From Desulfobacteraceae bacterium (lineage in GTDB: Bacteria; Desulfobacterota; Desulfobacteria; Desulfobacterales; ETH-SRB1), in contig JABMRH010000189.1 in assembly GCA_013202725.1 (NCBI GenBank), positions 1-5,482 on the forward strand: a stretch of 5,482 nucleotides of DNA, in the 5' to 3' direction. Below are positions 1 to 4,520 of the stretch, piece after piece. The number at the start of each line of letters is the position of its first letter. Position 1 is the stretch's first letter. Position numbers and translations under genes: made by a program. The notes under the pieces are model-generated. The model worked only from the letters and a program-made list of their open reading frames with translations. It was not told where the DNA came from and did not search any database.

Positions 1-32
1 AAATTGAGCATTTTTCAAAGGTCTCATTTGTA

Positions 33-56
33 TAGTTGAGTAGTCGAGTGGTGGAC
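33..56. repeat. 8-base-period array at 3' end of the 204-residue gene
   Basis: Three consecutive 8-base units are visible: TAGTTGAG, TAGTCGAG and TGGTGGAC. The last is degenerate. The array ends on the first base of the stop codon (56-58, read on the minus strand) of the neighbouring gene, so it starts at that gene's 3' end. It differs in sequence from the CTTTGTG-type arrays elsewhere in the window but has the same 8-base period. Three imperfect units could arise by chance, so confidence is moderate. Confidence 0.45.
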
Positions 57-670
57 TATTTGGTGGGAGGCGTAGTTGCCGGCATTTTAGGCGGGCTGGC
101 TATAGACTCTGCGATTTTAGCCATGAGGGATTCGGTTTTCTGGTTTATAAGTTTGCGCTGGTTGTCATCAAGGTCAAGTAAAGCAGCCTTGTTGAGATAC
201 TCCAGAGCGGTTTTAAAGCCGTCAATAGTTTCTTTGCTTGCGGCAACATCGGCCTTGTACTGGAAAATCATCATGTCGATGCTGTTTAAACGCGCATAGG
301 CTTTCTTGCGGAGATCATCGGTAGTCCCAAAGGAAATAGCCTTGTTCAGGTAGAATTTAATTCCATCAAAATCAGGCATTCCGGGTATATCCAGAAGGGC
401 GTCGGCCCTGTCGACATAATAACTAAAGATAATCGGGAAAACCTCTTCTTTTGAATAAACCTCTTTAATTAATTGTGGAGCTTGCGCTCCGGGTAAAGTA
501 ATAAACAGCCCTCGGCTCATTGGGGCGAATTTTCCTTGCCATATTTCAACGGCTCCGTCCGTGGCCTTAATATAATAGTTTTTTATGTTTGAAAAACTTG
601 AATAAATAACAAGTGCGGCCAGAACCAGAATAACGAAGAAGGCTGCAAGATATTTTATTGACTTTTGCAT
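56..670 (-). CDS. Membrane-anchored protein of unknown function, 204 residues
   Basis: I do not recognise the family. Residues 1-6 are polar and basic (MQKSIK) and are followed by one strongly hydrophobic segment at about 7-24. This fits an uncleaved signal anchor or single N-terminal membrane helix with the rest outside the cytoplasm. Residues 34-60 form a compact, probably beta-rich stretch (DGAVEIWQGKF, then GLFITLPG). From about 105 to 188 the protein is predominantly helical, with alternating Ala/Leu and charged residues, possibly a pair of TPR-like helices. The tail (191-204) is rich in Pro and Thr (PPKMPATTPPTK). There are no cysteines and no catalytic motif. The start at 670 gives a sensible membrane anchor, but upstream there is only a weak AGGG about 12 bases away and no good Shine-Dalgarno. 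It is divergent from larE. The gene is probably real, given its length and organised domain pattern; the function is unknown. Confidence 0.8.
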   Translation of the reverse strand: MQKSIKYLAAFFVILVLAALVIYSSFSNIKNYYIKATDGAVEIWQGKFAPMSRGLFITLPGAQAPQLIKEVYSKEEVFPIIFSYYVDRADALLDIPGMPDFDGIKFYLNKAISFGTTDDLRKKAYARLNSIDMMIFQYKADVAASKETIDGFKTALEYLNKAALLDLDDNQRKLINQKTESLMAKIAESIASPPKMPATTPPTK

Positions 671-690
671 TGATTAAACAGACCCTGGTT

Positions 691-719
691 AAAGATTTCC
701 CCCTGCGGTCGAAATGACA
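691..719 (-). repeat. Solo copy of the 29-base TCATTTCGACC element
   Basis: Read on the minus strand, this element runs TGTCATTTCGACCG, then AGGGGGAAATCTTT. It matches the left arm of the inverted pair at 1720-1799 at most positions, including TGTCATTTCGACCG and GAAATCTT. It lies 21 bases upstream of the ATG of the 204-residue gene and so may be in its 5' leader. Similar GTCATTTCGA...GAAATCTT elements are, from memory, dispersed in many bacterial genomes, and no function is assigned here. Confidence 0.8.
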
Positions 720-855
720 AAAAAGATGGGTTTTTGTTCAGGTACTCTATATATGATTAATCTGTTTTTGTCACGAACTATCCAAACGAGAACTAAAATA
801 TCAAAGGCAAGTTGATATCCCGATTATATATGATGGGAAAAGAATTATATTATAA

Positions 856-887
856 TCTTGGTGTCTTAGTGCCTTTGTGGCTGAACT
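856..887 (+). repeat. YCTTWGTG 8-base-unit array, copy 1
   Basis: Three 8-base units, TCTTGGTG, TCTTAGTG and CCTTTGTG, are followed by the terminal motif GCTGAACT. The same units and terminal motif recur at 3398-3445, and a shorter copy lies in the opposite orientation at 3220-3240. The in-frame GTG at 877 that would lengthen larE falls within the third unit, which argues against its use as the true start. Confidence 0.85.
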
Positions 888-903
888 AATACGACATTTT
901 ATA

Positions 904-1701
904 ATGAACCGGTTAAGTTTAAATAAAAAAAAGCGATTGGTTTTAATTCTCAAAGAACTTGATTCCTTGATGGTTGCATTCTCAGGAGGTGTTGACAGCG
1001 CTTTTCTTCTTGCCGTAGCCCATGAAGTATTAAAAAAGAATATAGTCGCCGTGACAGCGGTGTCACAAATACATCCGGAGCGTGAAAAGAAGAAAGCCAT
1101 TGAATTTGTAAAAAATTACGGCATTAAACATATTATACTGCAATCAAAGGAAATGAGTCTGCCTGCTTTTGTGGCCAACAGGAAGGACAGATGTTATGTA
1201 TGCAAAAAAAATCTTTTTGGAAAGCTTATAAAAATTGCGTCAGGCATCGGCATTAAATATATAACTCATGGAGCTAATGTAGATGACCTTGAAGATTTTC
1301 GTCCCGGACATACTGCGGCACGGGAAATGGGAGTTATTGCCCCCATGATTGATGCCGGGCTTACCAAGGATGACATCAGGCTGCTCTCAAAAGAGATGAA
1401 TCTTGAGACCTGGAACAAACCGGCTCAGGCATGTCTTGCAACAAGGATTCCATATGGGACCTCTATAACCGTGAAGGCCCTTGAAATGGTTGATCAGGCG
1501 GAAAATGTTTTGATAAGCCTTGGATTTAACGCTTGCCGCGTAAGAAAATATGAAAACACGGCAAGGATAGAGGTGAATCCGGAGGAAATTGAAAGCATTT
1601 CAGATAAAAAAAACAGGGAAACTATTGTCGAAAAATTCAGAAAAATCGGATTTTCCCGTGTCGCGGTTGACCTTGAAGGTTATGTCCTAATTAGTGCCTG
1701 A
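904..1701 (+). CDS. larE: LarE-type ATP-dependent sulfur transferase
   Basis: LarE adenylates and then sulfurates the carboxylates of the pyridinium mononucleotide precursor of the nickel-pincer cofactor (the lactate racemase cofactor); it is cytoplasmic. Numbered from ATG 904 (265 residues), the PP-loop SGGVDS is at 27-32. A C-x2-C (RCYVCK) has its cysteines at 97 and 100. HGANVDDLEDFRPG is at 122-135, and the family signature KPAQACLATRIPYG surrounds Cys177, equivalent to the sulfur-donor cysteine near 176 of the Lactobacillus enzyme. The length is normal for the family. The three cysteines resemble the iron-sulfur-cluster subtype more than the single-cysteine sacrificial type; this is inference. 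ATG 904 is chosen because the nine extra residues from GTG 877 are encoded by a dispersed repeat and typical LarE proteins begin just before the first helix; no clear Shine-Dalgarno supports either start. larB and larC are absent from the window. Three A8 tracts occur in the gene. Confidence 0.92.
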   Translation: MNRLSLNKKKRLVLILKELDSLMVAFSGGVDSAFLLAVAHEVLKKNIVAVTAVSQIHPEREKKKAIEFVKNYGIKHIILQSKEMSLPAFVANRKDRCYVCKKNLFGKLIKIASGIGIKYITHGANVDDLEDFRPGHTAAREMGVIAPMIDAGLTKDDIRLLSKEMNLETWNKPAQACLATRIPYGTSITVKALEMVDQAENVLISLGFNACRVRKYENTARIEVNPEEIESISDKKNRETIVEKFRKIGFSRVAVDLEGYVLISA

Positions 1702-1719
1702 ACGAAAACCCCCACTTTT

Positions 1720-1799
1720 TGTCATTTCGACCGTAGGGAGAAATCTTAAAATTCAATATTAACAATATGATAAGATTTCTCGCTTTGCTCGAAATGACA
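1720..1799. repeat. Inverted pair of 29-base TCATTTCGA elements, long hairpin
   Basis: The left arm (1720-1748) begins TGTCATTTCGA and ends GAGAAATCTTA. The right arm (1771-1799) is its inverse, beginning TAAGATTTCTC and ending TCGAAATGACA. The outer 11 and inner 11 bases of each arm pair perfectly, and three of the seven central positions also pair, giving 25 of 29. The 22-base loop contains a further 5-base inverted repeat, ATATT/AATAT (1756-1768). The structure begins 18 bases after the larE stop codon. It lacks a following T-run, so it is not a canonical intrinsic terminator, but it could shield the larE 3' end. It belongs to the same family as 691-719. Confidence 0.9.
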
Positions 1800-1877
1800 G
1801 CTTTGAATTAGGGAGGGGTCAGGTCTCAGTATAAAGAACAAGATAGTGTTTCCTTATTTGCACGTATCATAAAAAAA

Positions 1878-1894
1878 ATTGGAATTTTTCCAAT
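1878..1894. promoter_or_regulatory. Perfect 17-base palindrome upstream of the permease
   Basis: ATTGGAATTTTTCCAAT consists of two perfect 7-base arms, ATTGGAA and TTCCAAT, around TTT. It lies 8 bases before the Shine-Dalgarno of the permease gene. Its position suits either a repressor operator or a small mRNA hairpin in the leader. No convincing -35/-10 pair was found beside it. The symmetry is certain and the regulatory role is inferred. Confidence 0.5.
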
Positions 1895-1902
1895 CATAAT
1901 AC

Positions 1903-1909
1903 AGGAGGG
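1903..1909 (+). promoter_or_regulatory. Strong ribosome binding site for the permease
   Basis: AGGAGGG lies 7 bases before ATG 1917 and is close to the ideal Shine-Dalgarno sequence. It fixes the start of the permease gene. Confidence 0.88.
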
Positions 1910-1916
1910 CCAGGCT

Positions 1917-2870
1917 ATGTATTTTGAAGTTTCAGGAGTCCATGTATCCCCGCTAATACCTTTTATTGTCGCATTTGTTGTTTCCACATTTACCTCTATG
2001 GGGGGGGTGTCCGGAGCCTTTCTTCTTTTGCCCTTTCAGGTCAGCGTGCTTGGTTTTATCAGCCCTGCTGTAAGCCCAACAAATCTTGTTTATAATATTG
2101 TCGCAATTCCCAGCGGTGTGTACAGATACATCAGGGAAGGAAGGATGGCGTGGCCTCTTGCATGGGTAATTATTGCAGGCACGCTTCCGGGCGTTTTTAT
2201 CGGCGCTATTATTCGGATAAAATATCTTCCTGATCCGAAAAATTTTAAATTTTTCGTCGGGTGCGTTCTACTTTATATCGGGCTAAGGCTCTTTTATGCA
2301 ATTGTAAAAAAAGGCGGCAAAACACAAAAAGCCAAAGAGCTTGAAGAAAGATTCAAGCAAAGGTTCGATAAAATCAGGAAGGGCGATGAATCCGGGCATG
2401 ATCATGAGGTCAGGATTAAAACAGTCAAGTTTTCATTGACTCGTTACACCTATAGTTTCTACGGTGAAACCTTCACCTTTAATACTATTGCGTTGTTTGC
2501 GCTTACATTTGTTGTTGGAATAATCGGCGGAACTTATGGAATAGGGGGCGGTGCAATTATCGCCCCGTTTCTTGTGGCTGTTTTCGCCCTTCCGGTATAT
2601 ACGATAGCAGGAGCAGCGCTTTTAGGCACATTATTAACCTCTGTTGCAGGGGTAATTTTTTACACAATAATAGCGCCGTATTACGCTCACACAGGCCTGG
2701 CGATCGCTCCTGACTGGGCGCTGGGCGTGCTGTTCGGCGCAGGCGGTTTTGCAGGCATGTACTGCGGGGCAAGATTACAAAAGTTTATGCCCGCAAAGAT
2801 TATTAAAATAATTCTTGCAATTATAATAGTGCTGCTTTCCGCAAAATATATTATTAATTTTTTATTATAG
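1917..2870 (+). CDS. TauE/SafE-family membrane permease (sulfite exporter-like)
   Basis: This is an inner-membrane protein of the TSUP (TauE/SafE) family, whose members move sulfite, sulfoacetate, thiosulfate or other small, often sulfur-containing anions. The substrate here cannot be read from the sequence. The 317 residues show the family's internal duplication. The first half has a Gly-rich motif STFTSMGGVSGAFLLLPF (23-40) with SPTNLVYN (53-60). The second half has IIGGTYGIGGGAIIAPFL (202-219) with AGAALLGTLLTSVAG (231-245). About four hydrophobic segments lie in residues 12-130 and about four in 190-317. A long charged cytoplasmic loop at about 131-190, rich in Lys and Glu with HDHE (161-164), joins the halves and is larger than in minimal family members. 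The start is fixed by AGGAGGG 7 bases upstream. The gene is downstream of larE but separated by a hairpin. In a sulfate reducer, sulfite or a related anion would be a natural substrate. An eight-G tract interrupts the first motif. Confidence 0.9.
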   Translation: MYFEVSGVHVSPLIPFIVAFVVSTFTSMGGVSGAFLLLPFQVSVLGFISPAVSPTNLVYNIVAIPSGVYRYIREGRMAWPLAWVIIAGTLPGVFIGAIIRIKYLPDPKNFKFFVGCVLLYIGLRLFYAIVKKGGKTQKAKELEERFKQRFDKIRKGDESGHDHEVRIKTVKFSLTRYTYSFYGETFTFNTIALFALTFVVGIIGGTYGIGGGAIIAPFLVAVFALPVYTIAGAALLGTLLTSVAGVIFYTIIAPYYAHTGLAIAPDWALGVLFGAGGFAGMYCGARLQKFMPAKIIKIILAIIIVLLSAKYIINFLL

Positions 2871-2957
2871 TAAGGATTCCCGGCCCCTGAAAAATATTTT
2901 CAAGGATAATTGAGATGAGGTTATTGATCATATTCTGGTGAAAAACTTAAACTGGTC
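2871..2957. terminator. Convergent spacer with an AT-rich stem-loop
   Basis: The 87 bases lie between two converging stop codons. An imperfect stem, CCTGAAAA / TTTTCAAGG, around ATA (2886-2905) could form a weak hairpin usable in both directions. There is no proper T-run after it, so its function as a terminator is uncertain. Nothing else was seen. Confidence 0.3.
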
Positions 2958-3194
2958 CTATCCGGCCTTGATTTCACCTTTAAGCATCTTCTTTAAGCCT
3001 TTGAGAGTGCCCTTCCACATAGCATCATCTCCTGCCATTATCGACACTATTACATTTTCTTCTACGCTTACTTCCAGAACAATATCTTCCTCTCCAACCT
3101 TGAATAACGCTTCTCCCCATCTTTCTGCCGGAAGGCCCGTGGTTTCACAATCGTAATCAGTGCGAATTTCTCCGTACATCCTTATATCACCCAT
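2958..3194 (-). CDS. Small protein of unknown function, 78 residues
   Basis: I do not recognise this protein. It has a single Cys (16) and no signal peptide or membrane segment, so it is probably cytoplasmic. Residues 20-52 look like alternating beta strands with many acidic residues (FKVGEEDIVLEVSVEENVIVSIM). The last 18 residues (MWKGTLKGLKKMLKGEIK) are Lys-rich and could form a basic amphipathic helix, so charge is strongly segregated along the chain. Evidence that it is a real gene is the near-ideal AAGGAGG Shine-Dalgarno, well-organised sequence composition and placement in an otherwise empty region. It is monocistronic as far as can be seen, convergent with the permease and separated from the next minus-strand gene by 252 bases of repeats. 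A short compact fold of this kind could be a binding or regulatory protein, but no function is claimed. Confidence 0.75.
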   Translation of the reverse strand: MGDIRMYGEIRTDYDCETTGLPAERWGEALFKVGEEDIVLEVSVEENVIVSIMAGDDAMWKGTLKGLKKMLKGEIKAG

Positions 3195-3199
3195 TGTTT

Positions 3200-3206
3200 C
3201 CTCCTT
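3200..3206 (-). promoter_or_regulatory. Strong ribosome binding site of the 78-residue gene
   Basis: On the minus strand AAGGAGG precedes ATG (3194-3192) by 5 bases. It fixes the start and is the best single argument that this short reading frame is translated. Confidence 0.85.
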
Positions 3207-3219
3207 ATTTTATAATAGG

Positions 3220-3240
3220 CCAGCCACAAAGACACTAAGT
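3220..3240 (-). repeat. YCTTWGTG array, short inverted copy
   Basis: Read on the minus strand this is ACTTAGTG, TCTTTGTG and then GCTGG. That is two 8-base units and the beginning of the terminal GCTGAAC motif, which breaks off. It lies 26 bases upstream of the ATG of the 78-residue gene, just before its ribosome binding site. Confidence 0.75.
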
Positions 3241-3242
3241 AG

Positions 3243-3279
3243 GGGCCGATGCCCTCATCGGCCCGTTCGGGGAACGGGC
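3243..3279. repeat. Overlapping GC-rich hairpins, REP-like element
   Basis: The first hairpin pairs GGGCCGATG (3243-3251) perfectly with CATCGGCCC (3256-3264) around CCCT. The second pairs GCCCGTTC (3261-3268) perfectly with GAACGGGC (3272-3279) around GGG. Bases 3261-3264 are used by both, so in single-stranded form the two stems compete. The element is flanked by GTAGG on the left and CACTAC on the right, so the ends are also roughly inverted. Its GC content contrasts with the AT-rich surroundings. It resembles the dispersed REP-type palindromes of many bacteria. Confidence 0.75.
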
Positions 3280-3344
3280 ACTACTTTGCCTAATGGTTAT
3301 TTATTTCTTATGCACAGTAAAAAGCAATATCTGTAAATTTTTGG

Positions 3345-3378
3345 TCCCGCGGAACGCGGGATTCCTTATCATATAAGG
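3345..3378. repeat. Two adjacent perfect stem-loops
   Basis: TCCCGCG (3345-3351) pairs with CGCGGGA (3355-3361) around GAA. Two bases later CCTTAT (3364-3369) pairs with ATAAGG (3373-3378) around CAT. Both have 3-base loops. They lie about 70 bases beyond the stop codon of the minus-strand methyltransferase gene and could act as its transcript end or 3' stabiliser. There is no T-run typical of an intrinsic terminator on either strand. Confidence 0.6.
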
Positions 3379-3397
3379 TTTTCAAAAATATGTCTTT

Positions 3398-3445
3398 CCT
3401 TTGTGCCTTTGTGCCTTTGTGCCTTAGTGGCTTAGTGACTGAACT
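3398..3445 (+). repeat. YCTTWGTG 8-base-unit array, copy 2 (five units)
   Basis: The units are CCTTTGTG three times without error (3398-3421), then CCTTAGTG (3422-3429) and GCTTAGTG (3430-3437), followed by ACTGAACT (3438-3445). The array stops one base before the stop codon (3447-3449) of the minus-strand gene. It is the longest copy of the family in the window and the only one with identical consecutive units, as expected if units are gained by slippage. Confidence 0.9.
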
Positions 3446-3446
3446 G

Positions 3447-4520
3447 TTACCTTATTTTATCTCTCAACCGTCTTGAAACCTCTTTTGTCAAATCAAGCAC
3501 CTTTATTGTACGTTCTATGTTCAGTGAGCCTGTACCGCAACTCGGAGTTATAAGGGACTGGGCCAGTATTTGCGACCTGTCAATGCCGAGCAGCTCTATT
3601 TGAGCGGCTTTATCCTCCCATTTTGATACCAGTGAATCGGTTGTTTCTCTGTCAATATCTTCAGGATTTGAGGTCGGTACAATCCCCCATGCCAGGATGC
3701 GGCCTGAATCCATAAATCTCTTAATCTGCTCAGGGTAAAGAATGAACCTGTCAAAAAAGGAATAAGCATCAAAACTGACAATATCTGCGGAAGATTCCAG
3801 AACCAGCGACCAGTCGGCATTGGCGCAGACATGTATTCCAACAAGGCCGCCTTCGGAGTGTACTGCTTCAAAGGTTTCTTCAAAGCATTTTAAAATCTCA
3901 TCACGTGATATGCTGATAAATGCAGATGAGCCGAATCCGGCAATGCCGGGCTCATCGAAAAAAATCATCACCGGACATTTGAATTGAGAAAGCTGTCTGA
4001 CCTGCCATTTGCTTTTCATGGCCAATAGCTTCACGGCAGCGTCCCTTATCTGGTGGTCATAAAAAACAGCTCTTCCATTTTGGTCGTTTACACCTGTGCA
4101 AAATGTTATTGGGCCCGTGATTTGCCCTTTGACTGCAATCAAAGGATCGGAAAGCGTCCTGGTTTGTTTTATAAATTCAAAAAAACCTGCGGCTGCATCG
4201 GTTGTAAGGGCAAATCGTGACGATAAAAGATCGGCCAGGCCTTCGGTTACAGCTATATAATCTTCGTAGAATGAAACAAGTTCATTGTCAAAATTATTGC
4301 CGGCAGTGTCTATAAAGGATCTGTCATTTTCAATAGTTAGACCGGGCATTCCAGGCAGAAATTGAGCCAGCATGCCTTCCTCTTTAAAAACAGGCAATTG
4401 AACCCATAATGGTATTTCAGGGGTATATTTATAAACAAGCTTTATAGCTTCCGAGTGGTTGTCTATCGGAAGGCTTCCGATTAAAACCGGAAGACAGTTT
4501 GCCTGAAAGTTTTTGGTCAT
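3447..4520 (-). CDS. MetE C-terminal-like methyltransferase (core methionine synthase type)
   Basis: The protein resembles the catalytic C-terminal half of cobalamin-independent methionine synthase and the UroD/MetE-like methyltransferase fold, a cytoplasmic TIM barrel. The 357 residues are about half the length of full MetE, as in stand-alone core enzymes, which are thought to take the methyl group from a corrinoid protein rather than folate. Visible motifs are LIGSLP (13-18), VKGQITGPITF (130-140), FFDEPGI with the MetE-like DEP (187-193), GIHVCANADW (228-237) with a zinc-type His-x-Cys (230, 232), DIVSFDAY (246-253), AWGIVPTSN (277-285) and TPSCGTGSL (325-333) with the third likely zinc ligand, Cys328. 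These ligands fit thiol activation. The acceptor could be homocysteine or another thiol; this is not shown by the sequence. Its ATG overlaps the TGA of the upstream radical SAM gene (ATGA), with AAAAGGAA as a modest Shine-Dalgarno inside that gene. A dedicated N-terminal MetE half is absent. Confidence 0.75.
   Translation of the reverse strand: MTKNFQANCLPVLIGSLPIDNHSEAIKLVYKYTPEIPLWVQLPVFKEEGMLAQFLPGMPGLTIENDRSFIDTAGNNFDNELVSFYEDYIAVTEGLADLLSSRFALTTDAAAGFFEFIKQTRTLSDPLIAVKGQITGPITFCTGVNDQNGRAVFYDHQIRDAAVKLLAMKSKWQVRQLSQFKCPVMIFFDEPGIAGFGSSAFISISRDEILKCFEETFEAVHSEGGLVGIHVCANADWSLVLESSADIVSFDAYSFFDRFILYPEQIKRFMDSGRILAWGIVPTSNPEDIDRETTDSLVSKWEDKAAQIELLGIDRSQILAQSLITPSCGTGSLNIERTIKVLDLTKEVSRRLRDKIR

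Larger units (their letters stand above)
671..903. other. Divergent spacer between the membrane protein and larE
   Basis: This 233-base gap separates two divergently transcribed genes and should hold promoters for both. The part nearest the minus-strand gene carries one copy of the TCGAAATGACA element (691-719). The part nearest larE carries an 8-base-unit array (856-887). The middle (740-856) is AT-rich. It contains an exact TATAAT at 851-856 and the hexamers TTGTCA (768-773), TAAAAT (794-799) and TTGATA (812-817), but no -35/-10 pair has normal spacing, so I call no specific promoter. No small gene was seen here. Confidence 0.6.
1702..1916. other. larE-permease spacer
   Basis: The 215-base gap holds an imperfect inverted pair of 29-base elements (1720-1799). 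A GGGGTCAGGTCTCAGTAT stretch follows at about 1814-1831. Next to the downstream gene there is a 17-base palindrome and a strong ribosome binding site. No small gene was seen. Because of the gap and the hairpin, larE and the permease are probably separate transcription units. Confidence 0.6.
3195..3446. other. Repeat-filled spacer
   Basis: This 252-base stretch has no plausible gene. It holds, in order, the ribosome binding site of the small gene, an inverted short copy of the CTTTGTG array (3220-3240), overlapping GC-rich hairpins (3243-3279), a plain AT-rich segment (about 3285-3340), two adjacent perfect hairpins (3345-3361 and 3364-3378) and the long 8-base-unit array (3398-3445). The promoter of the small minus-strand gene should also be in the right-hand part, but no clear one was found. 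Confidence 0.7.

Noticed and set aside
36..299. Plus-strand 87-residue reading frame
   Set aside because: It lies entirely opposite the organised membrane-protein gene and begins in a repeat; it looks like an antisense shadow.
740..856. Sigma-70 promoter for larE with TATAAT at 851-856
   Set aside because: No acceptable -35 hexamer lies 16-18 bases upstream. AT-rich sequence easily gives such a hexamer by chance.
877..903. N-terminal extension of larE from GTG 877
   Set aside because: The codon is within a dispersed repeat unit, there is no ribosome binding site, and LarE family N-termini fit ATG 904.
801..1100. Minus-strand 99-residue reading frame
   Set aside because: It is opposite the larE N-terminal coding region including the PP-loop, and crosses a repeat array; its composition is unlike a real protein.
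921..1613. Programmed slippage at the three A8 tracts of larE (925-932, 1204-1211, 1606-1613)
   Set aside because: The frame is intact through all three, and A-runs are common in this AT-rich, Lys-rich gene. There is no sign of an alternative product.
1720..1799. Intrinsic terminator of larE
   Set aside because: The long hairpin lacks a T-run after the stem and has a 22-base loop. It belongs to a dispersed repeat family, so it was called a repeat rather than a terminator.
2938..3156. Plus-strand 72-residue reading frame
   Set aside because: It is antisense to the 78-residue gene, which has a strong ribosome binding site while this frame has none.
3398..3445. CRISPR-like array
   Set aside because: The units are 8 bases and directly contiguous with no spacers, so this is a tandem repeat, not a CRISPR.
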